Of a DNA stretch of 64,000 nucleotides, positions 38,200-49,571 are shown one piece after another. Position numbers and translations under genes: made by a program. The notes below the pieces were generated by a model. It was not told the DNA's origin and searched no databases. It saw only the letters and a program-made list of their open reading frames with translations. Positions within the stretch are counted from its first letter, which is position 1; the number at the start of each line of letters is the position of its first letter. Origin of the DNA: Avibacterium avium (GTDB taxonomy: Bacteria > Pseudomonadota > Gammaproteobacteria > Enterobacterales > Pasteurellaceae); assembly GCF_900454535.1 (NCBI RefSeq), contig NZ_UGSP01000001.1, positions 290,501 to 354,500 of the forward strand. Direction: 5' to 3'.

Positions 38200-38454
38200 A
38201 TGACAAACGCTGAACTTATGCAAGAAGGCATAAACCTGATGCTTTCAGGAATGGGGTTCGTTCTGGTTTTCTTGTTAATCCTAATTTTTGCCATTGGATT
38301 AATGTCGAAACTGGTAAACCGCTTTTTTCCTGAGCCTGTTCTCACCCAGCCTTCCCCGATAAAAGCACAATCCACTCAAACAGATGATTTAGAAAGATTA
38401 CGCCCAATTATTGTGGCGGCGATTGCTCATCATCGCCGTAATCAAGGGCTTTAA
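38200..38454 (+). CDS. oadG: Oxaloacetate decarboxylase, gamma subunit
   Basis: 84 residues with one membrane helix (GMGFVLVFLLILIFAIGLM) and a soluble Pro-rich C-terminus ending in IIVAAIAHHRRN. OadG links the alpha and beta subunits and carries a zinc site. First gene of the oadG-oadA-oadB operon coding for the Na+-pumping oxaloacetate decarboxylase used in citrate or oxaloacetate fermentation. No citrate lyase genes are in the window. Confidence 0.93.
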   Translation: MTNAELMQEGINLMLSGMGFVLVFLLILIFAIGLMSKLVNRFFPEPVLTQPSPIKAQSTQTDDLERLRPIIVAAIAHHRRNQGL

Positions 38455-38478
38455 ATTGATTAATTTGGAGAAAATACA

Positions 38479-40311
38479 ATGACTGTTGAAAAGAAAAAAA
38501 TTGCCGTAACTGATGTTGTGTTGCGTGATGCGCACCAATCCCTTTTTGCGACCCGTTTACGCCTTGATGATATGTTACCTATCGCTGCTGAACTTGATGA
38601 AATTGGCTATTGGTCGCTTGAGGCTTGGGGTGGCGCAACCTTTGACGCTTGTATTCGTTTTTTAGGGGAAGATCCTTGGGTGCGTTTGCGTGAACTCAAA
38701 AAAGCAATGCCAAAAACCCCATTACAAATGTTATTACGCGGACAAAATTTGCTAGGTTATCGTCATTATGCTGATGATGTGGTAGATCGCTTTGTAGAAC
38801 GTGCCGTGCATAATGGAATGAGCGTGTTCCGCGTGTTTGACGCAATGAACGATCCGCGCAATATGCAACAAGCACTGAAAGCGGTGCGTAAAAATGGCGG
38901 ACACGCGCAAGGAACATTAAGTTACACCACAAGCCCTGTGCATACTTTACAAACTTGGCTTGATACCACAGAACAACTGTTAGAAATTGGTATTGATTCC
39001 CTTGTAATCAAAGATATGTCGGGCATTCTCACACCAAACGAAGCCTATCACTTAGTTAGCGAAATCAAAAAACGCTTTGATGTACGCTTGCATCTCCACT
39101 GCCACGCCACCACGGGAATGGCAGAAATGGCCTTATTGAAAGCCATTGAAGCGGGCGTGGACGGCGTAGATACCGCCATTTCTTCAATGAGTGGCACATA
39201 CGGACACCCTGCTACGGAAGCCTTAGTCGCCACCTTAAAAGGCACACCTTATGATACAGGCTTAGATATTCAAAAATTAGAGAAAATTGCCGCTTATTTC
39301 CGTAATGTGCGGAAAAAATACCATAAATTTGAAGGACAATTAAAAGGCGTAGATAGCCGTATTTTAGTGGCACAAGTGCCGGGCGGAATGCTCACCAATT
39401 TGGAAAGCCAGCTCAAACAGCAAAATGCCTCTGACAAACTGGATTTAGTGCTACAAGAAATTCCAAAAGTGCGGGAAGATTTGGGCTATATTCCATTGGT
39501 AACGCCAACTTCACAAATTGTTGGAACGCAAGCGGTGATCAATGTATTAATGGGTGAACGCTACAAAACCATTGCCAAAGAAACCGCAGGAATTTTAAAA
39601 GGCGAATACGGCCGCACGCCTGCGCCAGTCAACGCAGAACTGCAAGCGCGTGTGTTAGAGGGTGCAGAACCAATCACCTCACGCCCTGCGGATCACCTTG
39701 AGCCAGAAATGGAGAAACTCACGCTCGAAATCAAACAACAAGCCAAAGAGAAAGGCATCAAACTATCTGACAATGAAATTGATGATGTGCTTATTGTGGC
39801 GTTGTTTCCACAAGTGGGGCTGAAATTCCTTGAAAATCGTGGCAACCCTGATGCCTTTGAACCTGCACCAACGGTGGAACAAGCGCCAGAAAAAACTTCG
39901 CAAAAAACCACCGCACCTGTAAACCAATCTGTCGGTGGCGCAGCGGTTTATACGGTGGAGTTAGAGGGTAAAGCCTTTGTGGTGAAAGTAAGTGAGGGCG
40001 GCGATATTAATCAAATCACTCCAGCTGCAACACCATCAGTTCAACCAGCTCAACCTGCACAAACCGCACCACAGCCTGCCGCGCCGCAAGCCACAAATGG
40101 TACGCCAGTGAATGCACCAATGGCAGGCACTATTTGGAAAGTGGTGGCAACCGAGGGGCAACAGGTGGCAGAGGGTGATGTCTTGCTTATTCTCGAAGCA
40201 ATGAAAATGGAAACCGAAATCCGTGCTTCGCAAGCGGGAACGGTGCAAAATATCAGCGTGAAAGCTGGTGATGCCGTTGCCGTGGGCGATACCTTATTAA
40301 CGATTGCATAA
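38479..40311 (+). CDS. oadA: Oxaloacetate decarboxylase, alpha subunit
   Basis: 610 residues. N-terminal carboxyltransferase domain with [20 protein letters not shown] and the metal-binding [15 protein letters not shown] region; a central PYC_OADA domain; an Ala/Pro/Gln-rich linker at about residues 515-535; then a biotinyl domain with EAMKMETE, biotin on Lys at about residue 576. Transfers the carboxyl group of oxaloacetate to biotin, giving pyruvate. It is cytoplasmic but held at the membrane by OadG. Confidence 0.96.
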   Translation: MTVEKKKIAVTDVVLRDAHQSLFATRLRLDDMLPIAAELDEIGYWSLEAWGGATFDACIRFLGEDPWVRLRELKKAMPKTPLQMLLRGQNLLGYRHYADDVVDRFVERAVHNGMSVFRVFDAMNDPRNMQQALKAVRKNGGHAQGTLSYTTSPVHTLQTWLDTTEQLLEIGIDSLVIKDMSGILTPNEAYHLVSEIKKRFDVRLHLHCHATTGMAEMALLKAIEAGVDGVDTAISSMSGTYGHPATEALVATLKGTPYDTGLDIQKLEKIAAYFRNVRKKYHKFEGQLKGVDSRILVAQVPGGMLTNLESQLKQQNASDKLDLVLQEIPKVREDLGYIPLVTPTSQIVGTQAVINVLMGERYKTIAKETAGILKGEYGRTPAPVNAELQARVLEGAEPITSRPADHLEPEMEKLTLEIKQQAKEKGIKLSDNEIDDVLIVALFPQVGLKFLENRGNPDAFEPAPTVEQAPEKTSQKTTAPVNQSVGGAAVYTVELEGKAFVVKVSEGGDINQITPAATPSVQPAQPAQTAPQPAAPQATNGTPVNAPMAGTIWKVVATEGQQVAEGDVLLILEAMKMETEIRASQAGTVQNISVKAGDAVAVGDTLLTIA

Positions 40312-40324
40312 GTGCGGGGTAAAA

Positions 40325-41629
40325 ATGGAAAGTATTTTGTCTTTACTGCGTGGAATGGGCATTATGCACCTAGAGTGGGGACAGGCGGTGATGATTGCCG
40401 TCAGTCTGCTACTCTTGTGGCTTGCCATCGCACGCAAATTTGAACCCCTGTTATTGCTCCCCATTGGCTTTGGTGGATTGCTCTCTAATATCCCAGAAGC
40501 AGGCCTAGCAATGACAGCATTGGATAACCTTTTGCATAATGGCACCAGCGAGCAACTTGCCATTGTAGCAAGCAAACTCGGTACTATTGCTGATCCTGCG
40601 TCAATTAAGACCGCACTTAACAATGCGCTGCCCTCTGTACAAAATGAATTGGAAGTAATGGCAGGGGATATGGGCTATTCCGCAGGCGTGTTGGCGTTGT
40701 TCTACAAAGTGGCTATTGGCTATGGCGTTGCACCGCTGATTATCTTTATGGGCGTAGGGGCAATGACCGATTTCGGCCCATTGCTCGCCAACCCACGCAC
40801 GCTCTTATTGGGCGCAGCGGCACAGTTTGGCATCTTTGCTACGGTATTGGGCGCGTTAGGCTTAAACTGGCTGGGTATTATCGACTTCACCCTGCCACAA
40901 GCTGCCGCAATCGGCATTATTGGTGGAGCAGACGGCCCAACTGCCATTTACCTTGCGAGCAAACTCGCCCCTGAGCTGTTGGGAGCGATTGCCGTGGCGG
41001 CGTATTCTTATATGGCACTCGTGCCATTAATTCAGCCGCCGATTATGAAAGCGCTCACTTCACAACAAGAACGCAAAATTCGAATGGTGCAACTGCGTAC
41101 TGTAAGCAACCGCGAAAAAATTCTTTTCCCGATCGTGCTATTGGTGCTGGTGGCATTGCTCTTACCTGATGCTGCGCCATTATTGGGAATGTTCTGTTTT
41201 GGTAATTTAATGCGCGTCAGTGGCGTGGTGGAACGCTTAAACGACACCGCACAAAATGCGCTGATCAACATCGTTACCATTTTCCTAGGGCTTTCCGTTG
41301 GTGCGAAATTGGTGGCGGATAAATTCCTCCAACCACAAACCCTCGGGATTTTATTATTAGGAATGATCGCCTTTGCTATCGGCACCGCATCTGGCGTATT
41401 AATGGCGAAATTAATGAACCGCTTTAGCAAAAATCCAATTAATCCATTGATTGGCGCAGCGGGGGTTTCTGCCGTACCAATGGCCGCACGCGTTGCCAAT
41501 AAAATTGGTTTAGAAGCCGATCACCAAAACTTCCTATTAATGCACGCAATGGGGCCAAATGTCGCAGGCGTTATTGGATCTGCCATCGCAGCTGGGGTAA
41601 TGTTGAAATATATTTCAGCAATGATGTGA
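40325..41629 (+). CDS. oadB: Oxaloacetate decarboxylase, beta subunit (Na+ pump)
   Basis: 434 residues from the ATG at 40325, matching the usual OadB size of about 433; an earlier in-frame start at 40304 would overlap oadA. Integral membrane protein with around nine helices. Conserved segments: [55 protein letters not shown], and [18 protein letters not shown] near the end. It decarboxylates carboxybiotin and couples this to Na+ export. Its ribosome binding site overlaps a degenerate uptake signal (AAGTGCGGGG). Confidence 0.95.
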   Translation: MESILSLLRGMGIMHLEWGQAVMIAVSLLLLWLAIARKFEPLLLLPIGFGGLLSNIPEAGLAMTALDNLLHNGTSEQLAIVASKLGTIADPASIKTALNNALPSVQNELEVMAGDMGYSAGVLALFYKVAIGYGVAPLIIFMGVGAMTDFGPLLANPRTLLLGAAAQFGIFATVLGALGLNWLGIIDFTLPQAAAIGIIGGADGPTAIYLASKLAPELLGAIAVAAYSYMALVPLIQPPIMKALTSQQERKIRMVQLRTVSNREKILFPIVLLVLVALLLPDAAPLLGMFCFGNLMRVSGVVERLNDTAQNALINIVTIFLGLSVGAKLVADKFLQPQTLGILLLGMIAFAIGTASGVLMAKLMNRFSKNPINPLIGAAGVSAVPMAARVANKIGLEADHQNFLLMHAMGPNVAGVIGSAIAAGVMLKYISAMM

Positions 41630-41664
41630 TAAATGTAGCCAATAAATAACAATGTAATATACGA

Positions 41665-41694
41665 GAAAGCCACCCGTAAGGTGGCTTTCTTTTT
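41665..41694. terminator. Bidirectional terminator between oadB and ribB
   Basis: GAAAGCCACC, loop CGTAA, GGTGGCTTTC: perfect 10-bp stem followed by T-run, between convergent genes. Confidence 0.88.
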
Positions 41695-41699
41695 CCTTG

Positions 41700-42341
41700 T
41701 TATTTCTGTGCTAAACGATACTGCACTAAATCTTCAATCGTCATCACAGGATAACCAAATTCTTTCGCGAATTTAATGATTTCGGGAGTGCGTGCCATTG
41801 TGCCGTCATCATTGGTGATTTCACAAATTACCGCAGCGGGTTTGTAGCCTGCAAGCACGGCAAGATCTACGGAGGCTTCGGTATGTCCACGGCGTTTTAA
41901 CACGCCACCCTCTGCTGCTCTTAATGGGAAGATATGCCCTGGGCGGTGTAAATCTTGCGGTTTCGCATTATCTGCAACAGCAGCTTTAATAGTGGTTACA
42001 CGATCTGCTGCAGAAACGCCTGTGGATACGCCTTCTGCCGCTTCAATGGTTACAGTAAATGCGGTTTTATTAACGCTGGTGTTATTTTGTACCATTGGCG
42101 GCAAATCAAGCTGTTGGCAAATTTCATCGCTTAAACATAAGCAAACAATGCCGCTGCCGTAACGAATAAGTTTTGCCATTTGCGCTGGTTCAATGGTTTG
42201 CGCTGGGAAAATTAAATCCCCTTCATTTTCGCGATCTTCATCGTCTAAAACGAGTACGCCATTGCCTTGTTTGAAAGCTTCAATGGCTTTTTCAACACGC
42301 TCTTGTGGCGTGCCAAATGCGGATAAAATTGACTGATTCAT
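41700..42341 (-). CDS. ribB: 3,4-dihydroxy-2-butanone-4-phosphate synthase
   Basis: 213 residues, like E. coli RibB (217). Converts ribulose 5-phosphate to formate and the four-carbon precursor of riboflavin. Motifs: [20 protein letters not shown] with acidic metal-binding residues, [38 protein letters not shown] and [14 protein letters not shown]. Stand-alone RibB (no fused GTP cyclohydrolase II). Controlled by the FMN riboswitch just upstream. Confidence 0.96.
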   Translation of the reverse strand: MNQSILSAFGTPQERVEKAIEAFKQGNGVLVLDDEDRENEGDLIFPAQTIEPAQMAKLIRYGSGIVCLCLSDEICQQLDLPPMVQNNTSVNKTAFTVTIEAAEGVSTGVSAADRVTTIKAAVADNAKPQDLHRPGHIFPLRAAEGGVLKRRGHTEASVDLAVLAGYKPAAVICEITNDDGTMARTPEIIKFAKEFGYPVMTIEDLVQYRLAQK

Positions 42342-42460
42342 AGTAAAAAACCTGTTAAAAAATTAATGGATACTTGAATCAGGGCTGATGAGGAAAGGCT
42401 TTTCATTAGATAAGAAAATCCAATAACAAAGGCAGATTTTACCTAAGGTAAATCTGTTTA

Positions 42461-42600
42461 TTCTCTTTCATCCAGACTTTAACTGTCGGCTTTGGACTTT
42501 CACCAAATCTGCTGACTTTACTTTTGCAAGTAAACGCTCGTGGGCTTATGCGTGCGCACTTACCACCGGTAGGGAATTTCGCCCTGCCCTGAGAATGCTT
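42461..42600 (-). promoter_or_regulatory. FMN (RFN) riboswitch upstream of ribB
   Basis: On the minus strand the conserved blocks occur in order: CAGGGCGAAATTCCCTACCG, GGTGGTAAGTGCGCACG, AGCCCACGAGCG, CAGATTTGGTGAAAGTCC and CTGGATGAAAGAGAA. All paired elements of the six-stem FMN aptamer can be drawn. FMN binding is expected to lower ribB expression. Downstream, the palindrome CAGATTTTACC/GGTAAATCTG (42433-42456) is a probable expression-platform stem. Confidence 0.93.
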
Positions 42601-42696
42601 GCATAGTATAACGCAATCTAAATAGAGAAAAAATGTTTTTCTTTGCGCCGATATTGCATACAATATGCCACATTGACGCAATAATGTGAGGTCTTT

Positions 42697-42960
42697 ATGC
42701 TAAATCCACAAAAAATAGAGCAAATTATACAACAAGTGCAAAATTCTTTACCGCAAGGAATGAAAGAGCTTGGTAAAGATGCAGAAGCAAAATTTAAGCA
42801 AGTTTTGCAAGCTCAATTGGCCAAATTAGACGTTGTAACCCGTGAAGAATTTGATGTGCAAACCCAAGTTTTAATGCGTACTCGTGAGAAACTGAGCGAG
42901 CTAGAAAAGCGTGTTGATGCCCTGTTGCAAGCGCAAAATCAAGGGCAAGAAACGCGCTAA
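42697..42960 (+). CDS. ubiK: Ubiquinone biosynthesis accessory factor UbiK
   Basis: 87 residues, formerly YqiC. N-terminal amphipathic region ([20 protein letters not shown]) and C-terminal coiled coil ([20 protein letters not shown]). Binds UbiJ and helps the soluble ubiquinone-biosynthesis complex under aerobic conditions. Adjacent and divergent to ribB, as in E. coli. Confidence 0.92.
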   Translation: MLNPQKIEQIIQQVQNSLPQGMKELGKDAEAKFKQVLQAQLAKLDVVTREEFDVQTQVLMRTREKLSELEKRVDALLQAQNQGQETR

Positions 42961-42966
42961 AATCTC

Positions 42967-44311
<1,345 letters not shown>

Positions 44312-44319
44312 CAGCCCCT

Positions 44320-45003
44320 ATGATCTTATTTGCAGGCGACCCACACGGAAGATACGACCATCTTTACCCTTTTGTGCAAGAACAAGAGGGTATCGCCCTT
44401 GTCATACTCGGGGATTTACAACTCACCACCACAGAAGAATTGGATAAATTGGCGCAATATTGCGATCTCTGGTTTATTCACGGCAATCACGACAGCAAAA
44501 CCGTTGCCGCCTTTGAAGCCATTTGGGGAACAGAATGGAAAAGCCGAAACCTACACGGACGCGTACAAACCATTCAAGGCAAACGCATTGCTGGATTAGG
44601 TGGCGTATTCCGCGGACAAATTTGGATGCCACCCAATAAACCTGTTTTTTTCGACCCAATCCATTATTGCCAATATTGCCCACAAGAGAAAATCTGGCGC
44701 GGTGGTTTGCCATTGCGCCACCGCACCTCAATTTTTCCTTCTGACTTTGAACAACTAGAAAATCTACAAGCGGATATCCTCATCTCCCACGAAGCACCAA
44801 GACCACACCCTCTTGGCTTTGCCGTGTTCAACAAACTGGCAAAAAAAATGGGCGCAACGCACATTTTCCACGGCCACCACCACGAAAACTTTGATTATTC
44901 CCAGATTAACCGTGATCCCAAACTCAAAATCACCAACGTAGGCTTCCGCAGCCTATGCGATGAACAAGGGAATTATTTGTTGAAGAATATTGATGATCGT
45001 TAA
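44320..45003 (+). CDS. Metallophosphoesterase, calcineurin-like
   Basis: 227 residues, no signal peptide. Metal-binding motifs of the calcineurin-like superfamily in order: FAGDPHGRYDHLYPF, ILGDLQL, FIHGNHDSKT, LISHEAPRPHPLG and IFHGHHHENFDYS. All five blocks are intact. It starts 8 bases after nadR and may be co-transcribed; a role in nucleotide or cyclic nucleotide turnover is possible, but the substrate is unknown. Converges on the DeoR-family gene, 5 bases apart. Confidence 0.85.
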   Translation: MILFAGDPHGRYDHLYPFVQEQEGIALVILGDLQLTTTEELDKLAQYCDLWFIHGNHDSKTVAAFEAIWGTEWKSRNLHGRVQTIQGKRIAGLGGVFRGQIWMPPNKPVFFDPIHYCQYCPQEKIWRGGLPLRHRTSIFPSDFEQLENLQADILISHEAPRPHPLGFAVFNKLAKKMGATHIFHGHHHENFDYSQINRDPKLKITNVGFRSLCDEQGNYLLKNIDDR

Positions 45004-45008
45004 TTTTA

Positions 45009-45767
45009 TTACACTAAAGTTAGATCAATCTTCATTTCTCGAATGGCGACTTGCGCATTATCTAATAAGTCCTGATCGGAAATAATTCGATCAAATTCAT
45101 CTAGCGCACAAATATGAAACGTTGCGCTTTTTCCGTATTTAGACGAATCTGAAACCAAAACTTTTCTTTGGCTAGATTGCAAAATAGCACGTTTCACAGG
45201 CAGCTTATTTTCATCAGGTGTAGTAAGCCCTTTTAAATTCCAAGAAGATGTGGAAATAAAGGCAATATCAATAGCAAGTTGTCTTAAGAGTTGAGCAGCT
45301 AGCTCCCCCACTGAAGAATAATTAGATTTATTTACTGTTCCGCCACAATGTACTAATTCGCATTGTCCATTTTTCATTAGAAAATCTGCAATAATAAAAT
45401 CATTGGTTACCACCAAGAGATCTTCTCTATCTGCAATTCGATGGGCGATTTCAAGAGTTGTGGTACCAGCATCTAAATAAACGGTTGTATTTTGCGGAAT
45501 AGATTGTGCGGCACAAATACCGATATTTTCTTTTTGTAATGTGGATAACAAAGATTTTGCGTTATGGGTAAGTTCGTCTGATAAATGCTCTAATAATTTC
45601 ACACCACCAGAAACAGAAACTACACGCCCTTCTTGTTCTAATTTTTGAATATCTCGGCGGATTGTCATATGAGATACGCCAAGCACTTCGACTAACTGAG
45701 TGATACTAATAATATTATGCTGCCGAATAAGATTAAGTAGCTGTTTTTGTCGCTCTGCAGGAATCAT
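45009..45767 (-). CDS. DeoR-family transcriptional regulator
   Basis: 252 residues from the ATG at 45767 (GGAG upstream; a GTG lies one codon earlier). N-terminal HTH SITQLVEVLGVSHMTIRRDI and C-terminal sugar-phosphate sensor domain with YLDAGTTTLEIA and VSDSSKYGKSATFHI. Divergent from the tetronate operon, which it almost certainly represses. The inducer is likely a phosphorylated intermediate of that pathway. The same arrangement exists in Haemophilus influenzae. Confidence 0.9.
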   Translation of the reverse strand: MIPAERQKQLLNLIRQHNIISITQLVEVLGVSHMTIRRDIQKLEQEGRVVSVSGGVKLLEHLSDELTHNAKSLLSTLQKENIGICAAQSIPQNTTVYLDAGTTTLEIAHRIADREDLLVVTNDFIIADFLMKNGQCELVHCGGTVNKSNYSSVGELAAQLLRQLAIDIAFISTSSWNLKGLTTPDENKLPVKRAILQSSQRKVLVSDSSKYGKSATFHICALDEFDRIISDQDLLDNAQVAIREMKIDLTLV

Positions 45768-45837
45768 CACATACTCCGAAAGGATTAATTTTCTCTATTA
45801 TAAAGTCTTTCACGGAAAAATCCCATCTTAAAAATTA

Positions 45838-45868
45838 ACAATATTTCACAATAAATGTTAAATATTGT
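45838..45868. promoter_or_regulatory. Palindrome in DeoR-ltnD control region (probable operator)
   Basis: ACAATATTT, 13 bases, AAATATTGT: perfect 9-bp inverted repeat between the divergent regulator and ltnD. Best candidate for the DeoR-family operator. Confidence 0.55.
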
Positions 45869-45881
45869 GATCTTTATCGCA
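45866..45881 (+). promoter_or_regulatory. CRP-like site upstream of ltnD
   Basis: TGTGATCTTTATCGCA: left half-site perfect, right half TCGCA one change from TCACA. It overlaps the end of the palindrome at 45838-45868, so activator and repressor may compete. Confidence 0.55.
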
Positions 45882-45945
45882 GTTTTTTATTTCAAAATAG
45901 ATAAAATGAGTTACATCTTAATCATTATTACAAAGGAGAATGGGT

Positions 45946-46848
45946 ATGAAAAATTATTCAGTTGCCGTTATTGGCTTAGGCGCAATGGGTATGGGCGCTG
46001 CAAAATCTTGCGTAAATGCTGGCTTAGATACCTATGGCGTTGATCTCAACCCAGTTGCACTACAAACCCTAAAAGATCACGGGGCAAAAGCCGTTGGAAA
46101 AAGTGCGGTAGATTTTGCACAAGAATTAGATGCAGTGGTGTTATTGGTAGTCAATGCCGCGCAAGTTAAGGCGGTGTTGTTTGGCGAAAATGGTTTAGCA
46201 CAGCATTTAAAACCAGGTACAGCAGTAATGGTTTCTTCCACAATTTCTGCACAAGATGCGAAAGAAATTTCACAAAAATTAACAGCGTTAGGTTTGCTTA
46301 TGCTAGATGCACCTGTTTCTGGTGGTGCTGCAAAAGCAGCGGCAGGAGAAATGACAGTAATGGCATCAGGTTCAAAACAAGCTTTTGAGAAATTACAGCC
46401 TGTATTAACTGCCGTTGCAGGTAAGGTTTATAACATCGGAGAAGAAATTGGTTTAGGTGCAACAGTGAAAATCATTCACCAACTCTTGGCTGGTGTACAT
46501 ATTGCCGCAGGTGCTGAAGCAATGGCGTTAGCGGCTAAAGCAGGTATTCCGCTTGATTTGATGTATGACGTTGTGACCAATGCTGCAGGTAATTCTTGGA
46601 TGTTTGAAAACCGAATGAAACACGTTGTCGAAGGGGACTACTCGCCACTTTCAATGGTTGATATTTTTGTTAAAGATTTAGGCTTAGTGAATGACACGGC
46701 AAAATCGCTCCATTTCCCACTGCACTTGGCAAGCACGGCTTATTCAATGTTTACAGAAGCAAGCAACGCTGGCTATGGAAAAGAAGATGATAGCGCAGTG
46801 ATTAAAATTTTTAGTGGTATCGAGCTACCAAAAAAGGAGGGAAATTAA
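45946..46848 (+). CDS. ltnD: L-threonate dehydrogenase
   Basis: 300 residues from the ATG at 45946, correctly spaced from AAAGGAG; the ATG six bases earlier is too close. Beta-hydroxyacid dehydrogenase family: NAD-binding VIGLGAMGMGAAKSC, substrate motif DAPVSGGAAKAAAGEMTVMA and catalytic Lys in KIIHQLLAGVH. Oxidises L-threonate to 2-oxo-tetronate in the tetronate pathway described for Haemophilus influenzae. First gene of the operon. Confidence 0.92.
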   Translation: MKNYSVAVIGLGAMGMGAAKSCVNAGLDTYGVDLNPVALQTLKDHGAKAVGKSAVDFAQELDAVVLLVVNAAQVKAVLFGENGLAQHLKPGTAVMVSSTISAQDAKEISQKLTALGLLMLDAPVSGGAAKAAAGEMTVMASGSKQAFEKLQPVLTAVAGKVYNIGEEIGLGATVKIIHQLLAGVHIAAGAEAMALAAKAGIPLDLMYDVVTNAAGNSWMFENRMKHVVEGDYSPLSMVDIFVKDLGLVNDTAKSLHFPLHLASTAYSMFTEASNAGYGKEDDSAVIKIFSGIELPKKEGN

Positions 46849-46849
46849 A

Positions 46850-48091
46850 ATGCTAGGTGTAATTGCAGATGATTTTACTGGTGCAAGTGATATTGCTAGT
46901 TTCCTTGTAGAAAATGGGCTTCGCACTGTTCAAATGAATGGTGTACCAACACAGCCCTTACAAGATAGCGTTGATGCCATTGTCATTAGTTTGAAATCCC
47001 GTTCAAATCCAGCAAATGAGGCCGTTCAACAATCTTTACAAGCGTTAGATTGGTTAAAGCAAAATGGCTGTTCACAGTTTTATTTTAAATATTGTTCCAC
47101 CTTTGATAGCACAGAAAAAGGCAATATTGGGCCTGTTACAGATGCGTTATTAAAGGCGTTAAATGATGATTTCACGGTGATCACGCCGGCATTACCGATT
47201 AATGGTAGAACGATTTTTAATGGCTATTTGTTTGTGGGCGATGTGCTACTTAATGAATCTGGAATGCGCAACCACCCAATTACGCCAATGAAAGATGCCA
47301 ATTTGCTCCGTTTAATGGATTCTCAAGCAGAAGGAAAAACTGGCTTAGTCGCTTATGCTGACGTCATTCAGGGTAGTGAACAAGTTAAGGCGCGTTTCGC
47401 CGCATTAAAACAACAAGGCTGCCGTTATGCCGTGGTGGATGCCGTTGATAACCAACAGCTTGCAGTTTTAGCTGATGCCGTGGCTGACTTCAAATTGGTA
47501 ACAGGCGGTTCTGGACTTGCGGCTTATATGGCTGCGCGTTTAAGTGGTGGTAAAAAAGGAGACAATGCGTTTACCCCAACAAAAGGAAAAACTGTCGTGT
47601 TGTCAGGCTCTTGTTCGGTAATGACCAATCAACAAGTAGAAAATTATCAGAAAAAAGCACCACACTTATTCCTTGATGTGGAACAAGCCATTAATCACCC
47701 TGATTATGCAGACAAGCTATATCAATGGACGATGGAAAATTTGGATTCACCATTAGCACCAATGATTTATGCCACCGTTCCCCCTGAAAAACTTAAAGCT
47801 ATTCAAAATGAATTTGGTGCAGAACGCGCCAGTCAGGCTATTGAACAAACCTTTGCGCGTTTAGCGGAAAAATTGAAAAACGCAGGCGTAACCAATTTCA
47901 TTACGGCTGGCGGTGAAACATCTAGCATTGTGGTACAGCAACTTGGTTTTAGCGGTTTCCATATTGGTAAACAAATTGCGCCGGGTGTGCCTTGGTTAAA
48001 AGCGGTGGAAGAACCGATTTATCTTGCCTTGAAATCGGGCAATTTCGGCAAAGTAGATTTCTTTGAGTTTGCACAAGGAATGGCTGTATGA
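46850..48091 (+). CDS. otnK: 3-oxo-tetronate kinase
   Basis: 413 residues starting MLGVIADDFTGASDIASFL after AAAAAGGAGGG. Four-carbon acid sugar kinase (DUF1537) family: N-terminal GVIADDFTGASD domain and C-terminal nucleotide domain with FITAGGETSSIVVQQLGFSG. Phosphorylates 3-oxo-tetronate at O4 for the OtnC decarboxylase. Starts 1 base after ltnD ends, and its stop overlaps the otnC start by 4 bases. Confidence 0.92.
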   Translation: MLGVIADDFTGASDIASFLVENGLRTVQMNGVPTQPLQDSVDAIVISLKSRSNPANEAVQQSLQALDWLKQNGCSQFYFKYCSTFDSTEKGNIGPVTDALLKALNDDFTVITPALPINGRTIFNGYLFVGDVLLNESGMRNHPITPMKDANLLRLMDSQAEGKTGLVAYADVIQGSEQVKARFAALKQQGCRYAVVDAVDNQQLAVLADAVADFKLVTGGSGLAAYMAARLSGGKKGDNAFTPTKGKTVVLSGSCSVMTNQQVENYQKKAPHLFLDVEQAINHPDYADKLYQWTMENLDSPLAPMIYATVPPEKLKAIQNEFGAERASQAIEQTFARLAEKLKNAGVTNFITAGGETSSIVVQQLGFSGFHIGKQIAPGVPWLKAVEEPIYLALKSGNFGKVDFFEFAQGMAV

Positions 48092-48720
48092 CAGAACTAG
48101 AACAAAAAATTGAAATGGTGAACCTTGCTCGCTCATTTTATGAACGTGGCTACAGCGTTGGTGGAGCAGGAAATTTATCTGTTCGTTTAGATGAAAATCG
48201 GATTTTAGTGACGCCAACAGGTTCATCTTTAGGACGGCTTGTAGCAGAAAAATTATCTGTGGTGGATATGCAAGGCAACTGGCTTGCAGGGGATAAACCC
48301 TCTAAAGAATATGTTTTTCATTTGGCGCTATATCAAAATAATCCGCAATGCAATGCGGTGGTTCATCTTCATTCTACTTATTTAACCGCACTTTCTTGTT
48401 TAGAAGGCTTAAATCCAGACAACGCAATGCGTGCTTTTACCCCTTACTATGTGATGCGAGTCGGTCAACTTCCGGTGATTCCTTACTATCGCCCCGGTGA
48501 TGTCAATATTGCTCGTGAATTAGGGGAACGTGCTTTATCAGGCAAAGCCTTTTTGCTCGCTAATCACGGTGTTGTTGTTACGGGAACAAGCTTGGTTGAT
48601 GCGGTGGATAACACGGAAGAATTAGAAGAAACTGCCAAATTGTTCTTTATCTTAAAAGAACAAAATATCCGTTATCTCACAGATGCAGAAGTAAAAGATT
48701 TAGAAAACAGGGGGAAATAA
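48088..48720 (+). CDS. otnC: 3-oxo-tetronate 4-phosphate decarboxylase
   Basis: 210 residues, class II aldolase/FucA-like. Zn-binding His pair in [14 protein letters not shown] and further His in [23 protein letters not shown] is the phosphate-binding loop. Decarboxylates 3-oxo-tetronate 4-phosphate to dihydroxyacetone phosphate. Coupled by an ATGA overlap to otnK. Confidence 0.92.
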   Translation: MTELEQKIEMVNLARSFYERGYSVGGAGNLSVRLDENRILVTPTGSSLGRLVAEKLSVVDMQGNWLAGDKPSKEYVFHLALYQNNPQCNAVVHLHSTYLTALSCLEGLNPDNAMRAFTPYYVMRVGQLPVIPYYRPGDVNIARELGERALSGKAFLLANHGVVVTGTSLVDAVDNTEELEETAKLFFILKEQNIRYLTDAEVKDLENRGK

Positions 48721-48722
48721 TT

Positions 48723-49505
48723 ATGCCTAAATTTGCAGCTAATCTCACAATGATGTTTAACGAAGTTCCATTTTTAGATCGCTTTGAAGCAGCGGCTAAG
48801 GCGGGATTTCGTTATGTGGAATATCTTTGGCCTTATGATTATTCCACCACAGAATTAAAACAACGTTTAGATCAATTTGGCTTGAAACAAGTGCTATTTA
48901 ACACGCAAGCAGGCGATGTGAGTCAAGGTGAATGGGGCGTTGCCGCCATTCCCGGACGAGAAGATGATGCACGCCGTGATATTGATTTAGCATTGGAATA
49001 TGCCCTTGCTCTAAATTGCCCAAATGTTCACGTGATGGCGGCAGTTGTTCCTGAAGGTGCTGATCGTGAAGCTTACAAAGCGACATTTATTGAAAATGTC
49101 CGTTATGCCGCAGAAAAATTTAAACCTCACGGCATCAAGGTATTACTTGAAGCCCTTAGTCCTGAAGTGAAACCGAATTATTTGCTTAAAAGCCAATACG
49201 ATACGTTAGAAATCGTTGAGTTAGTTGATCGTGATAACGTGTTTGTACAGTTAGATTATTTCCATGCACAAAATGTTGATGGCAATTTATCCTGCTTAAC
49301 GGACAAACTTGCTGGCAAATTTGCTCATATCCAAATAGCTTCCGTTCCTGATCGCCACGAACCCGATGAAGGGGAAATTAACTATCAATATATTTTCAAT
49401 AAATTAGATGAGATGGGTTATGAGGGTTATGTTGGTTGTGAATACAAACCAAGAGCGAAAACCGAAGAAGGATTAGATTGGTTCGAGCCTTACAAAAAGG
49501 CATAG
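48723..49505 (+). CDS. otnI: 2-oxo-tetronate isomerase
   Basis: 260 residues, hydroxypyruvate isomerase-like TIM barrel. Motifs: [36 protein letters not shown] with a metal-binding Glu, [12 protein letters not shown] and [14 protein letters not shown] with the second Glu. Interconverts 2-oxo- and 3-oxo-tetronate so that OtnK can act. It begins 2 bases after otnC. Confidence 0.92.
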   Translation: MPKFAANLTMMFNEVPFLDRFEAAAKAGFRYVEYLWPYDYSTTELKQRLDQFGLKQVLFNTQAGDVSQGEWGVAAIPGREDDARRDIDLALEYALALNCPNVHVMAAVVPEGADREAYKATFIENVRYAAEKFKPHGIKVLLEALSPEVKPNYLLKSQYDTLEIVELVDRDNVFVQLDYFHAQNVDGNLSCLTDKLAGKFAHIQIASVPDRHEPDEGEINYQYIFNKLDEMGYEGYVGCEYKPRAKTEEGLDWFEPYKKA

Positions 49506-49510
49506 TACAT

Positions 49511-49539
49511 TGCTTGCTAGGGTAAATTTCTAGCAAGCC
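49511..49539 (+). terminator. Hairpin after otnI (possible attenuator)
   Basis: GCTTGCTAG, 9 bases, CTAGCAAGC: a perfect 9-bp stem with no U-run, in the 66-base gap before the cyclase-family gene. It may protect the upstream mRNA or reduce downstream expression. Confidence 0.45.
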
Positions 49540-49571
49540 CTTATCCACGTTGATGAACAAGGAGAATCATT

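Noticed and set aside
42439-42681. 80-codon minus-strand frame over the ribB leader
   Set aside because: Coincides with the FMN riboswitch, whose RNA conservation explains the sequence.
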